DNA of 64,000 nucleotides. It comes from Tridacna crocea. Lineage: Eukaryota; Mollusca; Bivalvia; Cardiida; Cardiidae. The stretch is from positions 32,484,172-32,548,171 of the forward strand of contig OX031063.1 of assembly GCA_943736015.1 (NCBI GenBank). Reading direction: 5' to 3'. The notes below the pieces were generated by a model, which saw only the letters and a list, made by a program, of their open reading frames with translations, was not told where the DNA came from and did not search any database. Shown here in pieces: positions 48,301 to 51,562 of the stretch (position 1 is the stretch's first letter; each line of letters begins with the position of its first letter). The position numbers and the translations under genes are program-made.

Positions 48301-50000
48301 CAGATGACGGATACAGAAAAAACAGCCAAACTCTTTTCCAAATGATATCTTTACGTCTAACCAAATTGCAAGCATTTGCAGACAAAAGATACAGTAAATT
48401 TCTGATTTATACCTGTGACAGGGCAGAAAATATTGTTAAAAAATGAAAATGTGCTGGTTATAATTTTCTCACAATAACCGTCCTCGTCAGGTTGTTGAAA
48501 CTCGGGATTACTTGGTATAAGTTTAAATGTATGTTTAGGGACAACGTAGCATAAGAAAGAAAGAAAGCAAAGAAAATGAAAAAATAAAAAGTATGTTTCG
48601 GCAACAGGCAAATATTTTGCGTCCCTAGAATGAGATGAAATATCTTCACTATTCATACTTTATAGTCTAAAATGACCTAGAAAAGCAATAGACGTCAATT
48701 TTACCATAAAATATGTACTCAGACAGCAACCTCCTCACAAAGTGTCGGTTGGTGCCAGAGGTAAAAAATATCAAATTTTATTTAGAACAATAAACAACTT
48801 AAACTTACACCTAGATTCATGCTCACTTGGGACTATTTTGTCGCCATAAGGTTATATACGTTGGGAATGGTGTATAGTTTGATCCAAAATAATTTCCGCG
48901 CAGGCTGACCTGGGTCGATTTTTTTCCGTTGTCAAAGAACTATTGCGCATTCCGCGCAGGCTGACCTGGGTCGATTTTTTGTTGTTGTCAAAGAACTATT
49001 TTATTTGTTAGACGTGATTTGACATAGTATTGCTTGATATAATATATCACAAAAAATGTATTAAACCCTTATTTTACTACAGCATGACTCATACGTAATG
49101 ACTTAACATGCAAAAGAATTCTTGTTTAAGTATAGTAGTAAAAAAACAGGACGATTTGGTTAATCTCCTGATAAATCAAATTAATTTACTAGTGTCCGTT
49201 TTCAGTAACGTACGTAAATATTTGTGTATGTTCTTAATTCCGAGATAGAGCGTCTGATTGGTCGAAACGTTTTTGTTTTGTCTTTTAGCCGGCTAAGTAG
49301 CTTATATTGGAATTTGGAGCGGGATCAAAATTCAGATTTGTTGCTGAATGCTCTTGTCTGGCGTCGTTTCAATTTTGAAAATACATTGGCACATAGACAA
49401 GTCATTGTAGCTGTCAAAAGGACGGAGGTAAGATGTCGAACTTGGTGGCGCCAGCTAACATACCCCAATAGAAAAAGATGGGTTGTGAGTTTAAGGACTG
49501 GTGAGTCAATGCATCAAAACTCACTTCTCGCTCATGGTCTGACAATGTTTAAATGATGCAGCAGGTAGAAAGCAGTCATTGGCAGTGTAATTTAAAGCAC
49601 TAGCTATAGCAGCACCAGGAAATGCACAAAAGAAACTTAGCATGGAAATGCGTTCGTAACAATCCATTTAGTTTAGAGTGCTGCCTAAACAGTTTGTATT
49701 TCCAACCTTTAAAACCGTGTGAAATTTGTCCATTTATCTTCAAGCATCTTATTAAAGTCAGGTCTGAAGTTAGGATATATTTTGGTACTTAACGGATGTA
49801 AAACACATTTAACAGGACGAACACATACATCGTCCGTTTCTCCTACATTAAAAAAAGTTTAGCAATCGTAGTGGAAGGACATTTTAGAAACCCTTGAAAA
49901 CAGCCTATATACCTATTTTGGATGCGAAATAAATAAAGTTTTAACTCACCGGAAATTCCATCATAGGCCCACCATTCTTCCCAGAAACTCGATGACTCAG
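12292..50000 (-). CDS. CA10: Carbonic anhydrase-related protein 10/11-like gene, partial (five exons)
   Basis: Joined minus-strand coding parts: 49950-50000, 38315-38451, 29084-29278, 13166-13261, 12292-12358. All borders are GT-AG, the phases agree (1, 0, 0, 0, 1 at the exon ends), and the reading frame stays open for about 181 residues. The conceptual protein contains WEEWWAYDGISG, then SHWG, QSPIDID, the alpha-CA signature GSEHTVAG, and LAVISI. In the zinc site H94 (CA II numbering) is Ile in KIILHFG, H96 is kept, and H119 is Gln in LELQIVGYN. CA10/CA11 also lack H94 and keep Gln at H119, so the product should not hydrate CO2. Family knowledge: CA10/CA11 are secreted neuronal glycoproteins, and CA10 binds neurexins. 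N-glycosylation sequons NLT and NFT are present. The first (signal peptide) and last exons are not seen. CA10 rather than CA11 cannot be decided here. Confidence 0.93.
12359..13165 (-). other. CARP intron 5 (807 bp)
   Basis: This is the shortest visible intron, from donor GTAAGT next to exon 5 to acceptor CTTTCAG next to exon 6. About a third of it is a tRNA-derived SINE whose 3' tail ends roughly 90 bases from the exon 5 donor. The remainder (12359-12820) is AT-rich with no recognised element. Confidence 0.85.
12823..13076 (+). repeat. tRNA-derived SINE (full length)
   Basis: The 5' head GCCGGGTGGCTCAGTGG carries a pol III A box (TGGCTCAGTGGT, 12831-12842), and a B-box-like GGGTTTAGTATC follows at 12871-12882. 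The body includes a conserved GGGAAAGCCAGGAAACACAT block. The 3' tail GTTAGAACGGCGTTAAATTC resembles the conserved tail of molluscan V-type SINEs (established style, not searched). It sits in intron 5 opposite to the gene's strand. It cannot be a working tRNA because the cloverleaf is broken. Confidence 0.8.
13166..13261 (-). CDS. CA10: CARP (CA10-like) exon 5: Gln in place of zinc ligand His119
   Basis: This 96 bp exon (32 codons, phase 0 to 0) lies between acceptor CTTTCAG and donor GTAAGT. It encodes LQIVGYNADLYKNFTHALRS followed by THGLAVISILGV. Joined to exon 4 it gives LELQIVGYN, aligning without gaps to GEVQLIHYN of CA10, where catalytic CAs have ELHLVHWN; the zinc His is therefore Gln. 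NFT is a sequon. GLAVISILGV is the conserved central beta strand. A second in-frame AG six bases inside would remove only Leu-Gln and fits the family less well. Confidence 0.95.
13378..13489. repeat. Family C hairpin with GTGAGTCGCGCTTAGCAG flank
   Basis: CGGACAGTGCAGATCAAAGA / TCAGACTGTACG folds back on CAGTCTGATCTTGATCTACA / CTGTCCG. The right flank GGTCAGTGAGTCGCGCTTAG ends in GGTTAA, a layout shared with 25005 and 27110. Confidence 0.8.
15519..15757 (+). mobile_element. Family A MITE, badly degraded
   Basis: It starts TTTTAACCCTTTAAAAAG and includes GTATTTGCAGACGACAAAAG and a terminal TTTTGTCGTCTGTTAAAATA. No core palindrome remains. Confidence 0.4.
16380..16590 (+). mobile_element. Family A MITE, diverged
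   Basis: The core reads ACAATGCTCTACAGCACTTT between GAAAACATTATGAG and CCTACATTTTCTATTC. The right-arm block TGTCATCTGCAAATGTTTTC and an end TTGTCATCTGGTAAATAATT are present. Confidence 0.65.
16963..17182 (+). mobile_element. Family A MITE, complete, TTAA both sides (GCTCGTAAC subfamily)
   Basis: TTAA (16959-16962, 17183-17186) flanks CCCTTTCCCAAACAAGCCC at the left and CGTTTGGGAAAAAG at the right. The core is GGAATTGCTCGTAACGAGCA / ATTTCTC. The right-arm TTGTCGTCTGCAAACTCTTT is intact. Confidence 0.9.
17951..18171 (+). mobile_element. Family A MITE, complete reference copy
   Basis: TTAA at 17947-17950 and 18172-18175 brackets CCCATTACCACACAATCCC on the left and TTGCCGTTTGGTAATGGG on the right. 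The core is a perfect palindrome of more than 50 bases centred on GGAGAAAATGCTGGTAACCA near 18036. Its length of 221 bp sets the family size. Confidence 0.95.
18876..19353 (+). mobile_element. Family F element: hairpin plus ATTATACTGCAAAG-ended segment
   Basis: The first 120 bases are a strong hairpin. Next comes a segment opening ATTATACTGCAAAG and closing CTTTGCGGTATAAT, i.e. 14 bp inverted termini with one difference. Inside are CGACGAAGTAGAATTTACC, GACGTCACTGAAATC and a CGATGCCGCGATTTTGGATG block also found in the copies at 22530-22945 and 38009-38303. No coding capacity; non-autonomous. Confidence 0.8.
18878..18995. repeat. 118 bp hairpin of family F
   Basis: GTACGGTCAGGTGGCAGGGG / GAAAC..GTTCACGGC on the left is matched by GCCGTGAACAAGTTTCC / CCCCTGCCACCTGACCGTAC on the right, about 40 bp per arm with few mismatches. 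Confidence 0.92.
20180..20440 (-). repeat. Family B interspersed repeat, reverse
   Basis: GTTATATGCATCTCGGCGAT / GCATTATACCAAGC is the reversed tail. Later come GGGTAGATTGATCCTTTGAC / ATGCAGAGAATT and GCACAGACTAGGCAGGATGA / CCTGGATTGATACG, in the expected reversed order. Confidence 0.65.
21661..21730. repeat. Family D hairpin with truncated left arm
   Basis: ATCGTCGGTTTACTTCTAAA opens it, and the right arm GCTGTAGTTACGAGG / TTTTTGAAGTAAACCGACGA is complete. The inner part of the left arm is deleted. Confidence 0.85.
22314..22490 (+). repeat. Family E element, right end lost
   Basis: It begins CATGCGAAAAGAGACATTCG / ACATTTGCGTAAA and includes TTATGCAATTTTCTGTTTTA, GCACAAAATCTGATGTAGTC and GTAAAGTGCCGTCTCGGATC. 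The closing inverted arm is replaced by unrelated sequence next to the F copy at 22530. Confidence 0.75.
22530..22945 (-). mobile_element. Family F element, reverse
   Basis: Read in reverse, it carries half of the GTACGGTCAGG hairpin, TTATACTGCAAGTTTTACCA, GACGAAGTAGAATTTCCC, the CGACGCCGCCATTTTCGATT block, and ends near CTTCGCAGTATAGT. An ACAC run at 22796-22807 interrupts it. Only one arm of the hairpin is kept. Confidence 0.75.
22970..23130 (+). repeat. Family B repeat, partial
   Basis: GCATTTGCAAAAAGTATTGA / CACTTGTCAACCTGTGC and CTGTGCAGGCTGAACTGG are followed by TTTCTACATGTCGTAGAACC. The copy directly abuts the truncated F element. Confidence 0.65.
23404..23590 (+). mobile_element. Family A MITE with a paralogous empty site
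   Basis: It is bordered by TTAG (23400-23403, one change from TTAA) and TTAA (23591-23594). Its flanks (GGCTGCAAGTTTGCACAGAT, then AATGAGGACAATTTTC) match 57580-57700, where an unbroken TTTTAATTGAGGACAAA is found. This shows directly that the element inserts at TTAA. Confidence 0.93.
24283..24563. repeat. C-rich degenerate minisatellite
   Basis: Short units of roughly 15-16 bases built on CCCCCGGACAATT or CCCCTGGACAACT are repeated about 18 times, ending in a run of 14 C. It makes proline-rich ORFs that are not credible genes. It mirrors the G-rich block at 24689. Confidence 0.9.
24689..24950. repeat. G-rich degenerate minisatellite (inverse of 24283-24563)
   Basis: Units based on GGGGCAATTGTCC or GGGGTAATTGTCTGG run for about 260 bases. 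They are the complement of the upstream C-rich units, so the two blocks form a large imperfect inverted repeat around a 125 base spacer. Many G4+ runs make quadruplex formation plausible. Confidence 0.9.
25005..25094. repeat. Family C hairpin, shortened
   Basis: TATCGGACAGTGCACGTTTT / TTGCACTCTGATCTTGATTT / ACAATGTCCGCC and then GGTCAGCGAGTCGCACTTAA. Part of the left arm is missing. Confidence 0.7.
25528..25762 (+). mobile_element. Family A MITE, diverged
   Basis: GAAAACATGGTGGGAAAAGG / AGAAAATGCTGTAAAAACAT shows a damaged core. CTGAAAGTGCTTTCAAGTCT and CCTTGTAAAGAGTTGAA mark the right arm, with a short internal duplication of the CTAAATTTTGGCAAGT block. Confidence 0.65.
26055..26125 (+). 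mobile_element. Family A MITE, left fragment
   Basis: CAACCCTTTAACAAACGATC followed by GACAACCCTAATTAACAGGC and TTTTGAAAAATGTTTG matches the left arm only. Confidence 0.55.
26402..26605 (+). mobile_element. Family A MITE lacking half of the core
   Basis: The left arm CCCTTTACCGCATAATCTC and GACGACCCTGAAAATAAGCC run straight into GGTAACCAGCATTTTCTTCT, so the first half of the core palindrome is deleted precisely up to its centre. Confidence 0.75.
26633..26852 (+). mobile_element. Family A MITE, complete
   Basis: TTAA precedes it (26629-26632) and ATAA follows (26853-26856). The core has a perfect palindrome centred on GAGAAAATGCTGGTAAACAG. It lies about 30 bases from the previous copy, separated by a family B scrap (ATGCATCTCCTTGATGCAT). 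Confidence 0.88.
27110..27222. repeat. Family C hairpin
   Basis: CGGACAGTGCAGATCGAAGA pairs imperfectly with TGATCTTAATCCACACTGTT, followed by a flank ending CCCTGAGGGTTAA. Confidence 0.7.
27736..27888 (-). CDS. Possible terminal exon of an unrecognised gene
   Basis: The minus strand has an acceptor-like CATTGTTTTAG followed by a 51-codon open frame ending in TAA. It reads IRKLTPLIIGSTMIMWESSD and on to GWIGALAAVKLLK. A second frame over the same DNA is also open for about 31 codons (DTQADTADHWFDDDYVGKQR). I recognise neither. The stretch lies inside CARP intron 4 on the same strand and has no supporting neighbour exon. It could be a decayed exon, a nested gene end or chance. Confidence 0.2.
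   Translation of the reverse strand: MRKLTPLIIGSTMIMWESSDWLGKKIVQSTCKRGFRNGWIGALAAVKLLK
28236..28508 (+). mobile_element. Family E element, complete
   Basis: Termini ATATGGCCTGCAACACGC and GCATTACAAGCCATAT are inverted repeats. Next inside are CATTTGCGTAAAGTG and its partner CACTTTACGCAAATG. Two further palindromes (CAGCCTGCGCAGTCTGCG; TAGCCTGCGCTGACTACGCA) lie inside. Length ~273 bp, no ORF. The style is common in heterodont bivalve genomes. Confidence 0.88.
28578..28764 (+). mobile_element. Family A MITE inserted in a family B repeat
   Basis: TTAA flanks both ends (28574-28577, 28765-28768). Left of it is family B sequence (TGATGACTTGCTTTGG.TAATGCATC) and right of it B continues as GCCCACTTTTGACA. 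The core is reduced to AAAACATTGTCATCTTTTGC / CACAATATTTTC. Confidence 0.85.
29084..29278 (-). CDS. CA10: CARP (CA10-like) exon 4: altered zinc site
   Basis: This 195 bp exon (65 codons, phase 0 to 0) follows acceptor ATATTTAG and precedes donor GTAAGA. It runs from VDGELTNTRHDV through FTGGPYSYNYRATK to VAGRQFPLE. KIILHFG aligns to the catalytic QFHFHWG block: the first zinc His is Ile and the second is His. TDDGQGSEHTVAG is the alpha-CA signature region with the conserved Glu106/His107 pair. The partner zinc ligand falls at the start of exon 5. This is the most diagnostic exon in the window. Confidence 0.96.
29336..29420 (+). repeat. Family B repeat, short 5' fragment
   Basis: TTGTATCTGCAAAAAGTATC / AACCCATGTCAGCCTGCGCA / GCCCAAAATATTTAGC and GTTGTCAAATGACCACTC. 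Confidence 0.55.
29455..29530 (+). mobile_element. Left fragment of the GGGCCCGTATTCACC element
   Basis: GGGCCCATATTCACCAACCA / TTCTTAGGAATATTCTTTG then TGTTCTTCAAAATCTTCTGA resembles the left arm at 36282. The matching right end is not found nearby. Confidence 0.6.
29663..29758 (+). repeat. 95 bp interspersed repeat (copy 1)
   Basis: AAGAGGAACAAGGGGTCAAA / TTTTCTCCGTTTTTATTG through ACAGGGAGATGTACCATTGT. The copy at 31995-32090 is about 88-90% alike by eye. Sequence just downstream (ATGATCGAGCAATGAACATT) resembles 43226-43260, so the full repeat is longer. Confidence 0.75.
30270..30366. repeat. Family C hairpin, old
   Basis: TATCAGACAGTGTAAATCAA / GGACTAGACAGTTCTTCTGC / AGTCCGATCTTGACCCATAT, ending AATAGGGTTAA; a clearly mutated copy. 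Confidence 0.55.
31612..31940 (-). repeat. Family B repeat, reverse, split by a small palindrome
   Basis: Reversed tail GGCATGCTCCTGCAAAAGGA / GACTTAATG, then the insertion at 31655-31734, then ACTTCATTATAAGGTAGACT / GGTCC, and finally GACCCAGGTCAACCAGCGCG / GACTGCGCATG. Confidence 0.75.
31655..31734. repeat. 80 bp palindromic insertion
   Basis: CGATGGATGAGTGCAACACT / ATTCTAA pairs with AGAATAGCGTTGCACTCACC / TATCGAT (about 27 bp arms, three mismatches) around a ~25 base AT-rich loop. It interrupts the family B copy. Confidence 0.85.
31995..32090 (+). repeat. 95 bp interspersed repeat (copy 2)
   Basis: AAGAGGAACAAGGGGTCAAC / TTTCCTCCGTTTTTATTG through ACAGGGAGATGCACCATTGT, followed shortly by the A MITE at 32118. 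Confidence 0.75.
32118..32329 (+). mobile_element. Family A MITE, complete
   Basis: CCCTTTCCGAAACAATCCC to TTTGCCGTTTGGGAAAGGG, with TTAA at 32330-32333. The core palindrome GGAGAAAATGCTGGTAACCA / GCATTTTCTCC is perfect. The left TTAA has decayed. Confidence 0.88.
32840..32960 (+). repeat. Family B repeat, partial
   Basis: CTTAATACATTTACAAAAAA / GTATCGAACCAGTTCAGCC, ACACAGTCCACGTAGACCGA and TTCTGCATGTCAAAGAACCA. Confidence 0.7.
34351..34572 (-). mobile_element. Family A MITE, complete, reverse
   Basis: It runs from CTCTTTTGCCAAACAACAAA to GTGTCGTAAAGGA, followed by TTAA (34573-34576). The core GGAGAAAATGCTGGTCTCCA / GCATTTTCTCC is palindromic with a CTCC change at its centre. Confidence 0.85.
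35084..35356 (+). mobile_element. Family E element, complete
   Basis: ATGGAGTGCAACACGCGAAA and TTTCGCGTGTTGCACTCCA are terminal inverted repeats, extending to ATTTGCGTAAATTG / CACTTTACGCAAAT. The second internal palindrome TAGGCTGCGCGGACTGCGCA / GGCTAATCCGAGACG is nearly perfect. It aligns along its length with 28236-28508. Confidence 0.92.
35404..35530. repeat. Family C hairpin, reverse
   Basis: TAACCCTTATGCTGCTAAGT / GCGACTCGTAGAC precedes ACTGTAGATCAAGATCACAT, then CGTGCAGTCTAG and ATACATTGTCCAATGG. Confidence 0.65.
35971..36050. repeat. Family D hairpin (tandem unit 1)
   Basis: TCGTCGGTTTACTTAAAAAA / ACCTCGTAATTTCAGC pairs with GCTGTAGTTACGAGG / TTTTTGAAGTAAACCGACGA. Confidence 0.95.
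36142..36220. repeat. Family D hairpin (tandem unit 2)
   Basis: Same as unit 1 with one A fewer in the left arm. Both share the TTTCAGC change in the stem, which is absent from copies at 11339 and 56951. Confidence 0.95.
36282..36462. mobile_element. Palindromic TIR element, GGGCCCGTATTCACC ends
   Basis: AGGGCCCGTATTCACCAACC / ATTCTTGAGAAT at the left mirrors ATTCTTAAGAATGGTTGGTG / AATACAGGCCCT at the right. Pairing continues inward through TTTGTAAGTAA. The element is ~180 bp. A left-end fragment of the same family is at 29455-29530 (GGGCCCATATTCACCAACCA). Confidence 0.88.
36500..36600 (-). repeat. Family B repeat, partial, reverse
   Basis: TCGTCAGTCTGAGCCGATTG / CGCAGGTTGACATGGGTCGA / AATATTTTGCATATGCATTAA leads into a CAAAGCACGGCTC scrap; the order suggests a rearranged copy. 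Confidence 0.55.
37735..37980 (+). repeat. Family B repeat
   Basis: GTTTCGTGCATTTGGAAAAA / AGTATCGATCTACATTTATG, CAGGCTGATATGGGTCGAAA, GTATGTTAAAGGCAGG and ATGTGATGACTCGTTTGGTA / TAGTACATCACCGAGAT. Confidence 0.75.
38009..38303 (+). mobile_element. Family F element abutting CARP exon 3
   Basis: GTTCTGTCAGGTGGCAGGGG / ACTTGGAAACTTGTTCAAGG opens it (one hairpin arm). GACGTCACTGAAACGTATAG, the CGACGCCGCCATTCTGGATG block and TTTTGCCGGGGTACATGATA follow, and it closes with TCTTTGCAGTATAATAAA. Its end falls about 11 bases from the exon 3 donor site on the opposite strand. Confidence 0.8.
38315..38451 (-). CDS. CA10: CARP (CA10-like) exon 3: start of the CA fold
   Basis: This 137 bp exon is bounded by acceptor TATTACAG and donor GTGAGT. 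It completes a Gly codon and encodes 45 residues beginning GPSHWGIRNKEWALC. It carries the single Cys (in WALC) expected to pair with a later Cys in secreted CAs, the QSPIDID substrate-cleft motif typical of alpha-CAs, and FDPNLTTLRFDNAR at the end. NLT is an N-glycosylation sequon. It ends in phase 0 and joins exon 4 with VDGELTNT, matching the CA10 strand order. A family F transposon end lies about 11 bases beyond its 5' splice site. Confidence 0.94.
38525..38735 (+). repeat. Family B repeat, 5' part lost
   Basis: GTGCAGTCTTCGCAGGCTGA / CCTATGAGG, TTTTCTAAACGTCCTAGGAC, AATTGAATCAGTTGTTAGAG and ATCACAGACATGCATTAAGT / CCCATTTTGCCAGAGCATGGC. Confidence 0.75.
38808..39245 (+). repeat. Family B repeat carrying an A MITE
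   Basis: AGTATAGACCTAGGTCAGCC / TGCGCGAACTG, TTCTGCATGTCCATGGATCT and AATTATATGATGAATTGTTT precede the insertion (38961-39192); ATCACGGAGATGCATTAAGC / CCCTTTTTGCCATAGCATGG follows it. Confidence 0.8.
38965..39188 (+). mobile_element. Family A MITE nested in a family B copy
   Basis: TTAA (38961-38964) and TTCA (39189-39192) flank CCCTGTACCAAACAATCCC and a right end ATCTTGTCATCTGGTAATGAG. B sequence stops at GATGAATTG before it and resumes with ATCACGGAGATGCATTAAGC after it. Confidence 0.88.
39660..40140 (-). repeat. Family B repeat carrying an A MITE, reverse
   Basis: The short outer piece CTCTGTGTAAGAGGGC corresponds to the reversed tail. The A element occupies 39701-39922. Then AATGCATCTAGGAGATGCAG, TATTCTAACAACCTACTTAA / TCATGAGGTAG and CAGGTCAGCCTGCACTGACT / GTGCAGGATGACC follow. 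Confidence 0.8.
39701..39922 (-). mobile_element. Family A MITE nested in a family B copy, reverse
   Basis: TTAA at 39697-39700 and 39923-39926. The core GGAGAAAATGCTGGTTACCA / GCATTTTCTCC is perfect. The outer flanks join as family B across the TTAA of its GATGCATTAAGCCC motif. Confidence 0.9.
40300..40336. repeat. 12 bp tandem triplet
   Basis: ATGTCGGAACA is repeated three times in succession with the last unit shortened. Confidence 0.85.
41423..41644 (-). mobile_element. Family A MITE, reverse
   Basis: TTAA (41419-41422) precedes CTCTTCACGATAAGACAAGG. The core GAAGAAAATGCTGTTTACCA / GCATTTTATCC is slightly damaged. The end is GATTGTTTGGTAAAGGG followed by TTCA. Confidence 0.8.
42300..42380. 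repeat. Family C hairpin
   Basis: TTAGATCAAGATCAGACTGT / ACAGAAGGTGAAGTCTGATC / TTTAATCTACACTGTCC; the stem is largely intact. Confidence 0.75.
43521..43560 (+). mobile_element. Family A MITE, 40 bp terminal fragment
   Basis: TTAAACCCTTTCCCAAACAA / TCCCAAGTTTTTAAA is the left terminus only. It is cut off just before the LINE complex begins. Confidence 0.65.
43646..43870 (+). pseudogene. Non-LTR retrotransposon reverse transcriptase, N-terminal fragment
   Basis: The frame reads GKASAPDGINNRILIEAAG, HLFDLFNQSLNTSTVPSSWK and YPIFKSADSS..NYRPVSLLN. These are RT fingers motifs of LINE elements (the xGKAxGPDxI and NYRPVSLL blocks). The frame then runs into unrelated sequence with a TAG repeat. 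No FADD catalytic motif is present because the middle of the RT is missing. It is a dead 5'-truncated copy. Confidence 0.88.
43897..44327 (-). pseudogene. LINE (CR1/L2-like) 3' end, reverse orientation
   Basis: The minus-strand frame 44119-44322 encodes ERICPIEDEFHFIIECPFF, then LRKTLIEKYY, RPSVYKFICLM and KLIKLAFEKKE before a stop. This is the C-terminal domain common in molluscan CR1/L2-type ORF2 proteins (the EDExHFxxxCPxY block). A ~200 bp 3' UTR follows and ends AAGTGGGAAATAAAG with a six-unit CTA tail (43897-43914 on the plus strand as TAG). Its 5' break is at about 44327. Confidence 0.85.
44326..45365 (+). pseudogene. LINE ORF2 C-terminus and 3' UTR
   Basis: Frame to 44688: RLKHKLILFYKMFNGLSPNY, then RRQNNLRTIACRTSFYKNSF, LPPVINDWNCLSDET, FSSFKNHL. 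A second frame after 44700 shows an ESTQHYFFECQFYRDIR zinc-knuckle-like block with an internal TGA. Both are typical of the region downstream of RT in LINEs. It ends near GATGAATAAAATATG without a long poly(A). It may be the other half of the 43646 fragment, about 1 kb of RT being missing between them. Confidence 0.8.
45500..45645 (-). repeat. Family B repeat, partial, reverse
   Basis: GTCATGACATAAGTATCGAA / TCATAAC, AACAACCTCTTAATTATAAG / GTAGGCTGGTCC and GGCTCAGAACAGCCTGCGC. Confidence 0.6.
46900..47103 (+). mobile_element. Family A MITE, diverged
   Basis: GTAACGACCCTATGGAAAAA and a core GAGAAAATGGTGGTAACTAC / CATTTTCTTC are clear. The right arm ends TCCTTTAGTGAAGAG before TTAA (47104-47107). 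Confidence 0.75.
47791..48011 (+). mobile_element. Family A MITE, complete
   Basis: CCCATTACCACACAATCCC to ATTACCGTGTGGTAATGAG with TTAA at 48012-48015. It is 221 bp, the same length as the 17951 copy, with which it shares the CCCATTACC terminus and nearly all of the right arm. Confidence 0.92.
48329..48525 (-). mobile_element. Family A MITE, degraded, reverse
   Basis: TTGCAAGCATTTGCAGACAA, GGGCAGAAAATATTGTTA and GTGCTGGTTATAATTTTCTC are followed by GTTGAAACTCGGGATTACTT. The core is partly deleted. Confidence 0.6.
48880..49100 (+). repeat. Family B repeat with a ~57 bp tandem duplication
   Basis: CGCGCAGGCTGACCTGGGTC / GATTTTTTxxxGTTGTCAAA / GAACTATT occurs twice back to back (about 48897 and 48954), followed by the usual TTGCTTGATATAATATATCA and CATGACTCATAC end. 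Confidence 0.8.
49950..50000 (-). CDS. CA10: CARP (CA10-like) exon 2: mature N-terminus
   Basis: This 51 bp exon is preceded by a T-rich tract ending in CAG and followed by donor GTGAGT. It starts with two bases of a split codon and ends with one (phase 1). It encodes ESSSFWEEWWAYDGIS plus the first base of a Gly codon. The WEEWWAYDGISG motif is the conserved opening of invertebrate CARP X/XI proteins and corresponds to the HEGWWAYKE region of vertebrate CA10. An alternative acceptor six bases later is possible. The short exon was recognised by homology, not ORF length. Confidence 0.88.
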
Positions 50001-50422
50001 CTGAAGTAAAAAAAAAAAAACGAAAAAGTTAGTCATTGCAATTCATACGCTGTAAAATATTCGCTTTCAGAGCCACAGACAAAAACATGCAGTACATGTA
50101 TGCAGACAGCATAGATATGTTGTCTAACATTTCTTCACAATTATCTACTTCTTGTCAAATTCGAAAATATTACAGGAATTATTCGAAAATTATCAAAATA
50201 TTAAATAAAAAGTTGCAAGCACAACATATTTTCGTCTCTATTGATCAAGATCAGTTAAAATGGCCTACAAGGTGCGATTTGATCGTTGAGGTCACTGTCC
50301 AATGCTTTGAAAGATAGTTAAGCAAGAAGATTTTTAAAACTAGGCTATTTTTAGGACTGAAAATTTCGGTTATTTATTTAGCGCTTTGCGAGATTTGGTG
50401 AAGAAAACGTTATATTTGGTCA

Positions 50423-50608
50423 ACCCATTACCGCTATGTCCATACCAAGATCGAGCAAAATCAAATTTTAGCCACTGGAAGGCAAGAAAACGTAATTGTC
50501 TTTAACAATATGTGAAATGTTCTGAGAAACTTCGCCATTGCCTTTGACGAACAACTGCTCCATTTTCACATTTTGTCTATGTAGAAAAATCATCTTCATG
50601 GTAATGGG
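50423..50608 (+). mobile_element. Family A-like element with a different core
   Basis: Only the ends match: CCCATTACCGCTATGTCC at the left, and TCATGGTAATGGG before TTAA (50609-50612) at the right. The inside lacks the usual palindrome and shows an AACTGCTCCATTTTCACA stretch. It is either a separate subfamily or an old copy. Confidence 0.55.
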
Positions 50609-51179
50609 TTAATCCGGAATAATTTAATTCGGCGTGAATATAAGCAGATCATCTCGCATCATTAGATTTCTCTTACGGAAATGATACTAATGCAATTTAC
50701 AAGAATGAAACATGTTTACGGAAGGAACTGTTCAAAGGCACAGAAATCTACACTTTGCACTGTCTTCCAACTCTTAAGTTAGAGAAGTCTGACAGGCCTA
50801 TTAAGCATGGGCTTATTGTTCAATTAACCTCTTTCTTTCTGACTTAGTTCATTTTTCCTATAAAATCTCTTCTTGAGAATGTATCAGGATCTAGTAATTC
50901 AGGTAGCGATTTCAACTTTGAAAAGTATATACGAATTTCAAAGGTTTACGAAAAGCCTTTTCAATATATATTTTACAAGAGTATTTTTGCCAGAATGACG
51001 CGCTCTTTAAGCTTTGAACTGGCTTCCGCCAAACATGGTCTAGGGCCTAATTGTCTGCCTGTTACTCAAACATCTACGACGAAAATCTTTCTTAGTTTTG
51101 TATATTTTTTGGCCGTAAGGTGGGGGAGGGAGGGAAACGAGTTTATTCATTAACCTACAGGTTGCTTGTCATACAAGCC

Positions 51180-51305
51180 CGGGACCTTTGCAGACTGTGT
51201 AGATCCGGGACCTTTGCAGACTGTGTAGATCAAGATCAGAGTTCACAGGACACACAGTCTGATCTACGGTCTACTCCGTCTTGTACACTGTCCGATACTG
51301 ACCTT
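51180..51305. repeat. Family C hairpin with a 27 bp tandem duplication
   Basis: CGGGACCTTTGCAGACTGTG / TAGATC is repeated twice (about 51180-51232), then AAGATCAGAGTTCACAGGAC / ACACAGTCTGATC and TACACTGTCCGATA complete the hairpin. Confidence 0.75.
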
Positions 51306-51562
51306 TTCCCCATAATTTTCCTTTGAAATAAAGCTCTACATTTGAGCTGTTACCATGGGTTTGAAAATTTCATTTCGTTTATTTAGCATGTTAAGTGCTT
51401 TGAGACAAGAGATACCCTTGATGACAGTGAAATATTGTATTTAAATATTTAATTAGGCCTGCAGAACATCTCTTAAAGATCGGTAGGAAAAAATCTATAA
51501 GCCTGTCACTTTATCAAAATTTTCCTATGGAAAATGTTGTTGTAATATGCCGATAAGTGAGG

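Larger units (their letters stand above)
38452..49949 (-). other. CARP intron 2 (11.5 kb)
   Basis: This phase 1 intron contains family B copies (38525, 38808-39245, 39660-40140, 45500, 48880-49100), A MITEs (38965, 39701, 41423, 43521, 46900, 47791, 48329), C hairpin 42300-42380, and the LINE complex 43646-45365. Stretches 40150-41420, 41650-42300, 42390-43510, 45660-46890 and 49110-49949 are AT-rich with no supported feature. Confidence 0.8.

Noticed and set aside
49224..49556. 110-codon plus-strand ORF
   Set aside because: No motif, no splice partner; it lies in intron 2 of the opposite strand.
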